Part shown: one piece after another, positions 22,395 through 33,187 of the stretch
How positions within the stretch are numbered: position 1 is the first letter of the stretch
Layout of the letters: each line of letters begins with the position of its first letter
NCBI RefSeq assembly: GCF_028372415.1
Contig: NC_092879.1
Location: 92,597,741-92,661,740 of the forward strand
Length of the DNA stretch: 64,000 nucleotides
Reading direction: 5' to 3'
From: Notamacropus eugenii
Taxonomy: Eukaryota > Chordata > Mammalia > Diprotodontia > Macropodidae
Notes under the pieces: generated by a model
What the model was told of the DNA's origin: nothing
Seen by the model: only the letters and a program-made list of their open reading frames with translations
The model's database searches: none
Made by a program: the position numbers and the translations under genes

Positions 22395-23080
22395 AGGTGA
22401 CATCTCCTACTGATAATCCTATCCCTTTGTGGCACTGAACCATTTGATAGCACTAAGGACTTGGGTGGGCATTTTGGGAGTCTTCCTAAGCTGTGGACAT
22501 TGAAGAGGAAGGAGCTGGGTGGCACTGTACCTCCAGGGAGGAATGGGAAGCAGGACTGGGGCTCTGGGAGCGCTGCCCCTCCCAAGGTTCTAGAGCTTAG
22601 CTAGCTGTCAGTGGCTATTGGTGGTGGCCAAAGAAATGAACTCTTTCTCCACAGTGCTCACTCCACTCAGTGATGACTATGTGGAGCTTGAGATTCTAGA
22701 AGCAGGGCCCACTGGTGGTCTTAGGAGCACAAGAAACAACCATTCTGTTCTTTTTCACAAAGATATGGCTTTTCAAAACATGTCCTTTTTTACAGACACA
22801 TTTGGGCTGGATTAAAACACATTTGCAAGATGATAGGTAGGTGTTCATTAGAAGCTCTGACAAGGTTAGATGGTGTTTTCATCAATGATGGTATTCAAGG
22901 AACATCCAAAAGTATCATGGAAATGGCAGGTACCCTTTCTTTTGATAATAGATTGTGTTAAAGGAGGACAGTGGCCCTCACTCCTTTGAGGTCCTGAGCT
23001 TACATGCTTTCAGGAAATCACACTTTGTTTTCTGCTGTTTTCCTTCAAACAAAATATATGCATTAAAATCATTTCGTTAA
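22395..23080. other. Old composite repeat (22395-22640) and unassigned sequence
   Basis: GGCACTGAACCATTTGATAG resembles GATGTTGAACCATTTGACAA at about 1328. The rest is unrecognised. Confidence 0.3.
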
Positions 23081-23335
23081 ACTAACCTCCCTTTGGAGGC
23101 AGAAAAGGTGGCCAAGATGTGGAGGGAATGGGGAAGAATGAGGTGAGCAAGAATCCTAGACCAGGGGCACTGCTCCCAGGCCTGCCCTGGTCTAGCTCTT
23201 CAGCCTTGGGTCTGGGTAGCCAGCATGCTACTATGGGTGAAGACTGCCTGCACTTAGGAATCCAGATCAGCATGATGCCCAACTGCAATGCCAGAGATCT
23301 ACTGCTGGAGAGAATGGAAGCTCAGAGTACAGTAT
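23081..23335. other. Unassigned sequence
   Basis: Opposed short frames occur here with no family resemblance. Confidence 0.3.
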
Positions 23336-23339
23336 GAGG

Positions 23340-23720
23340 CATGAATGTGTCCCATATACATATTGTTTTTTCTTCTGGACATGGCCAATGTGGAAATTCA
23401 TTTTACTTGACTATACCTGTTTGTAACATGAGTTTTCTTTTTCTTCCATTCTCAATTAGGGAGACAGGAAAGGAAATGGCAGATTTTTGCTGATAGAAAA
23501 AAATAAAATTTATTTTAAAAAAAGTCTGAGTGCAAATTGAAGTATCATTTGTCACCTTATTTTTCTTGCTTTTTCGCAACATGGCTAATATGGAAATGTT
23601 TTGCATGACTTCACATGTATAATGGGTATCTCAAATGGCTAGGGAGGGGGCAGAGGGAGGGAGAAAATGTGGAGCTGTCTCGGTATTAGGAGTGATCTCC
23701 CCAGACCTCTCCTGGATCAT
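23340..23720 (+). mobile_element. Two tandem L1 3' ends
   Basis: GGACATGGCCAATGTGGAAA at about 23377 and AACATGGCTAATATGGAAAT at about 23578 each start the recurrent L1 3' terminal block. An A-rich run lies between them near 23510. Confidence 0.5.
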
Positions 23721-24179
23721 TTTTTTTTAAGTAGTACTGGTAGTTGTTTAAATTAAAGGACTAACTTAACAAACCCAAACCAAACCAGATCTTCCGGATA
23801 AGTAAAGATTTTGCAGATGCCAATAACTGGGTCTCTTTGCATGCGAATATTACAAGACAACTCAATTCAGCCTTAAGGTTTCCACTGTTTTTCCAATAAT
23901 AGGGATGGATGTGGGTCCCATTTTTGTCTGCTGTCTGTCAAAGCAAAAGCAAGCACTTATGGGCCGGAGCCCCAGGGGCAGGCCAGACCAGACTGAGGCT
24001 TGGCCCTTCTCTAGATCCCCAGGGCTTAGCACTGTGCCTGGCACACACCAAATGCGTGTTTCCTCCCTTCCCTTCCCTTCCTTTCTCCTCTTCCCTCTTT
24101 CCTTTTCCTGGCCTTCTTCCCCCTCCCCCCCGTTCTTTCCCTTCCTGTCCTCTTTCCTTCCCTTTCCATCCATCCCTCC

Positions 24180-24740
24180 CACCCCCACCGCGAGCAGGCT
24201 CGCCACCTGCCGCAGCAGGCTCGCTCTCCGCCTCCACCTTCCCCCCATCCAGCTGTCGGCCTCCGCTGCCCACGTGGCTCCCCGGACTTGCCGCAGCCGC
24301 CGCCGCAGCAGCCACTGCAGCCACCACCGCAACCCCAGCCCTGGGGGGAAAGGCCCCCAGGCCGCAGAGAGGCGGGGAGCGGGGCAGGCTGGCGGACGTT
24401 CTGGCGGCCCAGCACCTGGCCACTGGCCAGCCCTGGAGCGGTCTGGGATCACTGGCCAGACTCAGGGTACGCGGGAACCTGGCACTTCCGGGCACAACTG
24501 GCTCCCAAACTCGCAGCCCGGGCGTGCAGGGCGGCCCGGGGTGGGTGGGGCCCGGCGCCGCCAATCAGAGGAGGCAGAGACTTGAGGGGGCGGGGCGAAT
24601 TCGCGCTCTCCTCCGCAGGCAGCTGGCTTTGGAGCATCCCTTCTCCTGCGCACCCAGGCCCTCCTCCTGCGATGCCAGCGTCTGCCCCGGGAGATCCAGG
24701 CCGGCCCAACCCGGTCCTCCCCTGATCCCTGGACCTAGAC
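24180..24740. promoter_or_regulatory. Orphan GC-rich, CpG-island-like segment
   Basis: CpG-rich sequence contrasts sharply with its flanks. Promoter-type motifs seen: a CCAAT box in GCCGCCAATCAGAGG near 24559, a GC box GGGGGCGGGGCG near 24586, and an ETS-like CACTTCCGGGC near 24482 (CCGGAAG on the minus strand). It lies 4.1 kb upstream of the TMEM35A start codon and could be a distal TMEM35A promoter, the promoter of a minus-strand neighbour (TRMT2B is expected nearby by human synteny), or that of an unknown gene. All six frames are widely open because of composition. Confidence 0.5.
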
Positions 24741-25029
24741 CCCCGAACACTCTAAACCGGAAGGGACCTCAGAAATCGTCATGGAGAGCCAATACCTCAT
24801 TTTACCCGGGAGGGAAAAGAGTAGGGAGGGAAAAAAGTGAACAGCCCTGGCAGCATGGACCAGGATTCAAACCTTGCCCCTTTCCCACTACATCAAGCTA
24901 TTTGTCTCTAAAAAGCTGCTCTCGCTGTGTTCCATTGAAAATGACCTGATCACTTCTTTCCCTGGAAGTCACATTCCATTGCTGTCCAAGGAATCCGGGA
25001 ATGAATTAAAAAAAAAAAAAAACCACCAC
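24741..25029. repeat. SINE scrap and poly(A) tract
   Basis: AACCGGAAGGGACCTCAGAA and CTCATTTTACCCGGGAGGG resemble the start of the antisense CORE/MIR-type SINE. A 16-base A run lies near 25008. Confidence 0.4.
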
Positions 25030-25056
25030 CATTTATTAAGCCCTTACTATGTGCCA

Positions 25057-25372
25057 GGGGGCAGCTAGGTGGTGCAGTGGATGGAGCACCAGTGCAGGAG
25101 TCAGGAGGACCTGAGTTCAAATCTCACCTCAGACACTTGACACTCACTAGCTGTGTGATCCTGGGAAAGTCACTTAACCCCAATGCCCTCATCCTGGGTC
25201 ATCTCCAGTCATCCTGATAATATCTCGTCACTGGATTCAGAGCAGATGGCTCTGGAGGAGAAGTGAGGCTGATAACCTGCACAGCCCTCCCTCACTCAAA
25301 ACAAAGTCAAGTGCAAGTCATGTCATCATTTCTCTGATGGCATGGTCTTCAGCAACGAAGGATGAACACACA
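25057..25372 (+). repeat. Complete tRNA-headed marsupial SINE with target duplication
   Basis: The 316-bp element starts GGGGCAGCTAGGTGGTGCAG. It has the usual CTGAGTTCAAATC and CACTAGCTGTGTGATCCTGG blocks and ends CGAAGGATGAACACACA. It is flanked by TACTATGTGCCA (25045-25056) and TACTATGTGACA (25373-25384), a 12-bp target duplication with one mismatch. It inserted into an antisense L2/MIR tail, which continues on both sides. SINEs of this type are mobilised by LINE machinery and are typical of marsupials. Confidence 0.85.
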
Positions 25373-25384
25373 TACTATGTGACA

Positions 25385-25680
25385 AACGCTGTGCCATGCA
25401 CTAGCTATAAAACTCCTGTGCTTAGGGAGCTTAAATTCTAATAAAGGCAACACATATAGGGGAGTGGTAGCCAGGGAAGGTAGTTTGGGTCTGGGGAGGC
25501 AGAGAGATGGTGAGTTGATGGTACAGAAGTCATAATAGGAATGAATTGAATACCATGGCCAGAACAAGGAGAGGGTGCAGAGTACCTGAGTGGTGGCAGG
25601 CAGACAGGACCTAGCCTGGGGGGCTGGCTGACACATGGTAGTAAAGCTTGCTTGGGTGCCTGAGACCAGTTAGGAGATGC
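25385..25680 (-). mobile_element. L2-type 3' region, antisense, interrupted by the SINE
   Basis: It resumes after the SINE with AACGCTGTGCCATGCACTAG and a GGAGCTTAAATTCTAATAAAG block. The left end of the tail is at 25030-25056. Confidence 0.55.
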
Positions 25681-25869
25681 AGTGGGCTAGTTTCCACTGA
25701 CCCAGGTACCCATCATCTATAGCTGTGGGGTCCAAATACTATTTGGAGGAACACAGTGGGCTGAAAAGTGGCAGTGGTTCCTGTCCAGGGAAGCCGCTGG
25801 TTGGGATGTCGACACATGCTACCTCATCTTTGGTTGGAAAGATCTAGATAAACAATATGAAACAAGCAT

Positions 25870-26350
25870 TTATAGAGCACTCACTGAGGCTGCTCAGTGG
25901 CAATAGGAGATCAGGACTACAGCCTGGAAAACCTAAGTTCAAATGTGGCCCAGACATTACCAGATGTACAACCCAGGGTAAGTCACTTAACCCTGTTTGC
26001 CTCAGTTTCCTCATCTGTAAAATGAGCAAAGAAAATCCCAAATGGGATCATGAAAAGTCAAATATAACTGAAACAATTGAGCTCAGTGGATAGGGTTTTG
26101 GGCCTCCTGGCCTCAGACACTCACTAGCTGTGTGACTCCAGGCAAATCACTTCGCCTCAGTTTGCCTTAATCCACTGGAGAAGGAAATGGCAAACCACTC
26201 CAATACCTTTGCCAAGAAAACCCCATGGACAGTACCAGCCTGCTATGGCGCATGGGATCACAAAGGTTAGACGTGGCTGAGTAACAGCAGCAAACACCTA
26301 CTAAGTGCCAGACTGTGCTAACAGCTTTATAAATACTATCTCATTTGGGA
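25870..26350 (+). repeat. Two SINEs in sense and an L2 tail
   Basis: First copy: GGTAAGTCACTTAACCCTGT then TTTCCTCATCTGTAAAATGA. Second copy, from about 26078: CTCACTAGCTGTGTGACTCC then CCAATACCTTTGCCAAGAAA. A reversed L2/MIR tail fragment follows at about 26295. Confidence 0.65.
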
Positions 26351-26885
26351 AACAGCAGAGGAGAGAGCTGTAGATAGGTCTAAGATGGGAGCTTGTAGAC
26401 CACTGGCACCTCAGGAAGGGGATCTATTGTCTGTGGGATGCATGGCTCCCACTCAGTCCTGGGGCTTCCTTTGGACTGAGAACTTGCCAAGTGTTCCTCT
26501 GATTTCCAACTCAGGGTCACTGGAGGTTAAGGCACCTCCTGAGCCTGAGGAGGAGCGAGGGAGGGTTCAGCTTTGGCTCAGAAAGTTCTGTTCTTTCTTT
26601 CCATGTAGTTACACAAAAGAACTCTTCAGTCCTTCCCTGCTAGATAGCAAACCTCCGGGTGGGCAGCAGAGACTGCCTCCCTCATCTTAGTAGCCACTGA
26701 AAGATTTGATGAACGCACTTACTTGGATACTTCAAGCATTCTTGATTTTAGCCATATAAGATTTCACTTTCAATGATTCGAATACAAATTCCATCCCTCC
26801 ATCACAGTATGGAGTTTAGTAAACTACTACAAGGAAAAAATATCACTGGGTAGCTAACCCTGTTCAAAAGAAACTCATTCATGAC
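26351..26885. other. Unassigned sequence
   Basis: A 101-codon frame at 26385-26690 has no recognisable domain or splice context. Confidence 0.35.
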
Positions 26886-26923
26886 AGACAGATAGATAGA
26901 CGACAGATGATAGATAGACAGAC

Positions 26924-26979
<56 letters not shown>

Positions 26980-26980
26980 G
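26886..26980. repeat. (GATA)n/(GACA)n microsatellite
   Basis: Mixed GACA/GATA units followed by a near-pure GATA run. Confidence 0.97.
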
Positions 26981-27230
26981 CTGGCAAGTCATTTTAATTG
27001 TGTCTGACACTTCATGACCCCATTTGGGGTTTTCTTGGAAGATATGGTAGAATGGTCTAGCATTTCCTTCTCCAGCTCATTTTACAGATGAGGAAACTGA
27101 GGCAAAAAGGGTTAAATGACTTGCCCAGAGTCATATAGCTAGGAAGTATCTGAGGCTGGATTTAAACTCGGGAAGATGAGTCTTCCTGACTTCAGGCCCA
27201 GAACTCTATCCACTGTGCCACCTGTTAGAA
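26981..27230 (-). repeat. tRNA-headed SINE, antisense
   Basis: CCCCATTTGGGGTTTTCTTG, a CTCATTTTACAGATGAGGAA block, and ACTCTATCCACTGTGCCACC at the head end. Confidence 0.8.
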
Positions 27231-27309
27231 CATTCTACCAAGTGTTCACTAAGTGCCAACTGTGAATGACAGGATGTGATGTCTAACTTTTTCAGATCTG
27301 TTTGCATCT

Positions 27310-27960
27310 TACCTTTCATTCATTCCACAGTCTTTTTCTGAGCACCTAATATGGGCAAAGCATCATGCTAGGCACTAGCATAGTAACGAAAAAGTAGACA
27401 AGGGGGTAAGTGTAAGAATCAGCTCCTACCCTCAAACAACTTTGGGTTTAGGAGAAGAGAGAAAATAAATAGGCAAAAAGCCACAAGGCAAGGCAGTATA
27501 TTTGTTATATAAGTTACTGAAACAGAGCTCCAAGAAAAGATGGGAGAGAAGAAATCACTTCAGTGAGGATTTTCATACTGGTTTCGAAAGGTGGGATTTG
27601 AGTGGAGCCTGGAAAGATGAGTAGGATTTCAGTAAGTGGAGGGACTACAGGATGTGGGCACATCGTGATCAAATGCATGGAAGCTGGAAGGCACAACGAG
27701 AGGGAGACATGCGCAAATTTGTTTAGCTACAGCACAGGATTCTCAGAAGTGAAGGGAAATAAGGTTAGGATGGCAGATGATGCCAGATTATGGAGAACCT
27801 GGAATTCGAGGCTAAAAGGTTTGGACTTTATCCTGCAGATAATGAGAAGGCCCAGAAGGATTCTGAACTGGAAAATAACAAGGAATAAAGCTTTGTATGG
27901 CAGAAGTCAGCGATCTCTTTAGCCCTGAGTGTCACCATTAAGCTAAGCAATATCTGTCAG
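27310..27960 (-). mobile_element. L2-clade LINE 3' region, antisense
   Basis: Begins with a tail (TCTGAGCACCTAATATGGGC) and continues with 3' UTR phrases such as GGTTTGGACTTTATCCTGCA. Confidence 0.55.
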
Positions 27961-28860
27961 GTCTAACATAAAAGAAATAGGGGGAGATAAAGAAGAAATG
28001 AAGGAAAAGAAAATGAATTGAAGGGAGACACACCAGAGGAAGCCGAGGATGGGGACAAGCTAGGCAGCACTTTGTCTAAAAAAAGCCTGTGGTGGGGGGT
28101 TATTATTGGACTCTAAGTTCAACATGGGTCAGCAGGGTGCCTTGGAAGCCCCCAAAAGCCAGTTGGATCATGGGAGTCTGGTGGTCAGAGTCCACCTGGC
28201 CAGATCATGAGGAAACTAGATGATGATAGCTCCAAGGGACCGGGCAGGTTACGTTTGGAGTAAGGAAGGTGTGTGTTTGGGGAGGAAAGGGGTAGGTGAA
28301 GGCTGTCTCCAAATACTGGGAAATCTGTGATGCTCCTGTGCAAAAGGTGAGGCCCAAACCAAGGGGCACCTCCTGAAAGTCCCAGGAAGGTAGATTTCAG
28401 CTCCTTCTGAAAAAGGGTTGTCTAATTACAAAACTGTCTGAAAAGGGTGTTGGCTGTGTCATGAGGCAGTGAGCTCAAAGACCCCTGACCCTGGAGGGTG
28501 GGAGGGTGGCAGCCGGCCCATCTCTAAAGTCCCATCCATCTCAGATTCCTATAGTCCAACAATCCCAAGTGCATCCTTCCAAAATGGCAGAGAAAAGGCT
28601 GAGCAATGGCCTTGGGCGCACTGAGCAGCTCTCCCCCAGCCTTGCTCCCACGTGGGTGGGGCATTAGGACCCAGCACCCGAGGTAGTGGAATCTCCAGCT
28701 CCGTATTTCTCCCTAGTTCCCTCCTCTCTTTGTCATCCTCCCTAGCAGCCTGGCAGACTGCTGCTGCCTCTTGCTGTCTGGGCAGCCTCACTCCTGCCTC
28801 CACCCCTTCAGTGGTTACTGGCTGGCTCGGGGCCAGCCGGGAGAATCTGCCCCTGTCCCA
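27961..28860 (+). promoter_or_regulatory. TMEM35A upstream region and 5' leader
   Basis: Non-repetitive, moderately GC-rich sequence immediately upstream of the TMEM35A start. No clear TATA box or TSS can be fixed. The last 200 bases are pyrimidine-rich with CTG/CTGCC runs and probably include the 5' UTR. A 173-codon minus-strand frame here is a shadow. Confidence 0.4.
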
Positions 28861-28980
28861 ATGGCTTCCCCCAGGACGGTCACCATCGTCGCCCTCTCTG
28901 TGGCCCTGGGGCTCTTCTTTGTCTTCATGGGGACCATCAAGTTGACCCCCAGGCTCAGCAAGGATGCCTACAGTGAGATG
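28861..28980 (+). CDS. TMEM35A: TMEM35A exon 1, coding part
   Basis: Forty codons ending SKDAYSEM at an ATG|GTAAAT donor, phase 0. It carries the first membrane segment and the cytosolic or luminal loop start. If the intron were retained, the frame would add VNAGIGG and stop at 29002-29004. Confidence 0.97.
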
Positions 28981-31958
28981 GTAAATGCGGGCATTGGGGG
29001 TTGAGGGGCATGTCATTTGGCTTGGGGGGGTGCTGTGGGGACTGTGTTCCTCTGCTCTTCTCATCTCCATCCCTTAAATGTCACCTTCTTCCCTTCTCCC
29101 CAACAACTTTGCAGCAGGAATGGCCATGCAAGGGAAATTTCATCTGGGAGCCCCTCCGGAGGGCTTGAATGCTGAAGGGGGGAGGGGCCACCAAACCCCG
29201 GTCTTAGGATGCTGGGATCTGGGAAGTACCTGGCTCCATTCGGGAGCCCTGACCAGGGCCCAAGAGCCCCTTATTCCGAAACCGGAGAGCCTGGGGAGCC
29301 AGTAAGGAAGCTTGATCCTTGAGGATGGAGCTGAGAGTTCATTTCTGAATGAAGGAGGCCCGCAGTCAGGGGCTCCGCTACTTCAGGGTTAGGATGGGGC
29401 CAGCCACTGATCTCCAGTGCAAATGGGGTCAGTGGCCTTTGGCAGCCTGCCGGGGAAAGGCCCCCGGCCACTGGCTATGGGGCTGCCTTGGCCTGTCCCA
29501 GAGCCCACTTAGCTGCTTGGGATGCTGGGTCTCAAGGGGCTGGAGGCTAATTTGCAAAGCCTGTTTCTCCATTCTTTGCTCTGACAGCCAGGCATTCACT
29601 TTCTTTTCTTGGGTTCGCAAGGCCAGGTCTTTGGCAGATTTTGCCTGCTCTGTATGTCTGGAATGAGCAAAGGGGCCAGACCCCGTGTCCAGGGTCTCTC
29701 ACCCCTCATTCCCCACCCTGGATGTTGTGTTGCTCTTCCTGGAAAGGAGTGAGGAGGACCTGCATGGATTCCTCAGTGCACCAGGAAATGCCGGTGGAAG
29801 TTTCTAGTATTTTCTGTCTCTTTCCCACAGCACCTGCCAATTAGCCCCTTGCTCATCCCACTCCGGCTGACTGTACCCTGCATCTGACGGCCCTGGCTTG
29901 ACAGTTACAATCAGAGCCCCACCTCCCAAGGGGTGGGGTGGGTGGGGGGATTCAGCTTAGGCTAGAAGCTGGAGAAAGGCAGAAAAAAGGTGGCAGTAGA
30001 CACTGAATCAGAGATTTTTCACTGGGGGCAAAAACAGTTGGAGGGGGAGGGAAGACAGTAGCATACACATAAAAGACGGCCAGCTGTAGGTACAGTGCCT
30101 CCCCCTGCCATCCTCTTCGGCTCACAGCCCCTACTCCCTTGCCCTCTCCTGGGGCCCAGCTTCCCCAGCCAATGGGAAAGGGACAGCAGTCTCTAGACTG
30201 TCAGAAGTAGGAAAGGCACCCCCACCCCCAATATTGGTGCCTGAGCAAAGCCCTGGCTGCTGCCCTGCCCTAGTTATGGCTCTAGGAGGGGGGGGGGTTC
30301 ACTACAGACACCAAGGCTGAGAATTTCTCTACACATATGGGGGGGAACATGACTTTTGGGAGACAGTTACAGCACATCCTTTGGGGCCACCTGAAAAGCC
30401 CATGGGAATGAATGCCACCAAGGAAATTGTGCGCCTTCAATAGCATTTTTACATTTTTGTAATAAAATGAAATCAAACCTGAGGCCATCAGGTTCTAAGG
30501 TTTGGCCTGAGGTTTGCCTCTCTTAGGGAGTGGGGTGAAGGGTGGGGCAGGGATCAGGCTCATGGTGGTCTCTAGTGGTGTTGAGTTGGAGTCCATGCTT
30601 AGAAGGTAAAGGACTGGGTACATCACAGGGAATCTCCTCTCTCCCAACTCCAATCTTCATACAAGCAAAATTACCATTAGCAAGAAGCAGAGCAGCTCAT
30701 TTATAGGAGGGATTTCTACAATCCTATGGCTGAAGATTCACAAAGCACCTGCTGCCTCACAACCTCTGAAGTAGGGGATACAGGTATTATAGAGGCCCAG
30801 AAAGATCCCAAGACTTGACCATAGTCAAGTTATGTAACTAGTAAGATCACACAGCTGGTCAGGCAATGGGCATGGTGATTTCATCAGACTGACCCATGCT
30901 CTTGGAACCCACCACTGTCACCTGGCCTTGCTACCATCTTCAGGAAGTTTCTTTTTAAAACTTTAATTGCTTGGTGGGTGACTGCCTTCCCCATTCACAC
31001 TGGCCTCTTCAGACAGATCCCAATTTCCCTCCAGATCCCAATTTCCCTCCTCCATGGAACGGCTTCCCTTCATGTCTTTTGAATTTCTTCTAAAGTATCT
31101 CCCAGCCCTCCAGGGCTGACCACCCTGAAACACTTTAGCCCATGGGATGCCACCTATCTTTCCTTTGAACCTTTTGGAATTTGTCTTCCCCAAGTCTAGG
31201 GTGTTACATGTCAGACTGTGTCTGGATTGCCTTCCTTTTTTGATCCCTAAAGAGAGCCCTTGGTTGTACACCTAGGACTGTAGCCTACTAGCTGTATGCC
31301 TAGACCACCTCAGAGCCTCACTTTCCTCCCTTCTACCAACCTCACAAGGCTGCTGTATGGATCAGCTTAGAGAAGGGATGTGAAAGTACTTTGAAAACTG
31401 TCGAGTACCAGATAGATGGAAGGTTATCGTCAGAAACATGGCCAGAAACTCCCTCTAGCTCACTTTCACAGGCAGGGCCCTCCTACTGAGGTATCCAGAC
31501 TATCGGAGGTGAAAGGGAGTTCAAGGGCCCATGTAGAGCAATAACCTACCTGGAGACTGGGTCCTTCCCAAGGAGGAAAAATGGAATGAACTCTTGGTGC
31601 AAAAGGCACGCAAGTTTGTGATTTTCAAATACAAACAGTAACTAGAAATAGGCTAACCAAAGTGTTCCCTAGCATTTACTTAAAACAATATAGGCATGCT
31701 CTACAGTTGGCATTGTTTTGCGATACAAACTCAATTTATAAAGAAACGAATAAGATAAGCGCCATAGAAATGCTAGCTACTGCTGATAATAAGAACAGTC
31801 ACAGTATGTTTGGAGGTGCTTGGACAGTTTAAACATTTCCCAGACAATCTCATTGACACCATTTGTTAGCAATGGATACGACAAAGGTAAATTTCAACAA
31901 AGTCCTTGTCTGAATGATCTCAAGTTCCATGTCAAGGAATTCCAAATAATAATAATTA

Positions 31959-31990
<32 letters not shown>

Positions 31991-33187
31991 GTTTTCTTTC
32001 ATTTTAATTTTCAGGAGAATCAGTGTTACAGGGAATTCCAGTGGAGTGTGAATTTGGCAGTTGGCAAGCAAACACATTTTGCAGATTAAGTAGAACTTTT
32101 AGGGGTCACAGGAAGATAAATTTCAATATGGAAGGGACCTCAGAAGCCACTAGATTAATCCCCTTGTTTTGCAGCTGAGGAAACTGAGGCCCAGAAAGGT
32201 GAAATTACTTGCCTAAGGTCATACAGATTGTAAGTGGCAGAGTCAGGATTTGAACTCAGGACCTCAGACTAACTTGCTGCCTCCCTAAAAGTTGTTTATA
32301 GACTCTCTGCTTTGCCCACTTCTGTGTCAAAAAGGATTTCAGAATCTTTAGCCAGCACAGCCACACACAAATATGCATGCCCACATATACCTACTAGACC
32401 TGTGATTTCATCAATAGAAGAGGCACCTGCAATGAGAATTCCCTCTGTTGATTTGGAAGTTGGTTTGCACCTTATAGCCTAAGGGATCTGTCTGGGGCAC
32501 TGCCTTCCTCCCATGGTCATTCAGTCAGTGTGTGTCAAGGGCAGGGCTGTGACACCAGGTATTTCCAGGTACTCCTGACTCCAAGGCTAATCTTCTATTC
32601 ATTCTGCTGCACTCTCTTCTAGTCAATCTATTAGCAACTTAATTTTAGTTACAGTGTTTTTATTTGGGGGACATGCTGAGGAGATGGGAAATATGTCCTA
32701 GGCTTGTCTGGAAGGGGAGCAATAGGGAAGGCATTTCTATGGCAGCTCTCTCCATTCCCATGTCTTAGTGCAGGCTTGATACAATGGCTGCTTTCTGATA
32801 TCCCCATTCCAGAAACGTGCCTACAAGAGTTATGTCCGGGCCCTGCCCCTGCTAAAGAAAATGGGTGTGACTTCCATCGCTCTTCGAAAAAGCATCGGAA
32901 CCCTTGAAGTGATCTGTGGCATCATCATGACCGTGGTCCCTGGCCGTCCCAAAGATGTTGCCAATTTCTTCCTCCTCTTGTTGGTGTTGGTCGTCCTTTT
33001 CTTCCACCAGCTGGTCGGTGATCCCCTCAAGCGCTATGCCCACGCCCTGGTCTTTGGGATCTTGCTCACCTGTCGCCTACTGATTGCCCGCCAGCCTGAG
33101 GAACAGCTTATCGAGAAGAAGGCCTCCTCCAGGGGTAGCGAAGGGCAGGGTGCTTCCCACAAGAAGGTTAAAGTCAAAGTGTCGTAA
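28861..33187 (+). CDS. TMEM35A: TMEM35A (NACHO), complete two-exon gene
   Basis: Spliced from 28861-28980 and 32813-33187, giving 164 residues against 167 in human (recalled). NACHO is an endoplasmic-reticulum chaperone that promotes assembly and surface delivery of nicotinic acetylcholine receptors, especially alpha7, and belongs to the DoxX-like family. Hydrophobic segments lie at about residues 6-25, 62-82, 89-108 and 115-132, consistent with four helices. The N-terminus [20 protein letters not shown] and the block [15 protein letters not shown] (83-97) match the human protein as I recall it. The lysine-rich tail (157-164, KKVKVKVS) keeps the KVKVS end, while residues 134-156 are divergent. 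The start is fixed by identity to the family and by CCCAATGG context. CENPI follows downstream in the same orientation, as on human Xq22.1. Confidence 0.97.
30690..30880 (-). repeat. MIR-type SINE, antisense
   Basis: CACAAAGCACCTGCTGCCTC, then TATTATAGAGGCCCAGAAAG, then GATCACACAGCTGGTCAGGC is a diverged reversed MIR. Confidence 0.55.
31944..31990. repeat. (TTA)n microsatellite
   Basis: An AAT/TTA trinucleotide run inside the TMEM35A intron. Confidence 0.95.
32115..32290 (-). repeat. CORE/MIR-type SINE, antisense
   Basis: ATGGAAGGGACCTCAGAAGC, GCAGCTGAGGAAACTGAGGC and GATTTGAACTCAGGACCTCA define the copy. Confidence 0.75.
32813..33187 (+). CDS. TMEM35A: TMEM35A exon 2, coding part
   Basis: It starts after CCCCATTCCAG with AAACGTGCCTACAAG (KRAYK) in phase 0 and ends at TAA 33185-33187, encoding residues 41-164 with membrane segments two to four. 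The 125 codons, including stop, have no interruption. Confidence 0.97.
   Translation, partial: KRAYKSYVRALPLLKKMGVTSIALRKSIGTLEVICGIIMTVVPGRPKDVANFFLLLLVLVVLFFHQLVGDPLKRYAHALVFGILLTCRLLIARQPEEQLIEKKASSRGSEGQGASHKKVKVKVS

Larger units (their letters stand above)
28981..32812 (+). other. TMEM35A: TMEM35A intron
   Basis: This 3.8-kb intron has GTAAAT and CCCCATTCCAG boundaries. The first 1.5 kb is unusually repeat-free and GC-rich. An AATAAA at 30461-30466 followed by T/GT-rich sequence is a possible intronic poly(A) site. MIR-type SINEs lie at 30690-30880 and 32115-32290. A (TTA)n run lies at 31944-31990. The remainder is unassigned. Confidence 0.85.

Noticed and set aside
23909-24949. 346-codon plus-strand frame, with 226- and 208-codon frames in other phases and strands
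   Set aside because: Sequence is GC-rich, so stops are rare in all frames. The peptides are proline/alanine/arginine-rich, overlap each other and contain no domain. It is better read as a CpG island.
25057-25130. tRNA gene candidate at SINE heads
   Set aside because: The tRNA-like heads are SINE promoters with degenerate arms, embedded in repeat copies with target duplications.
28549-29070. 173-codon minus-strand frame
   Set aside because: Antisense shadow of TMEM35A exon 1 and its leader.
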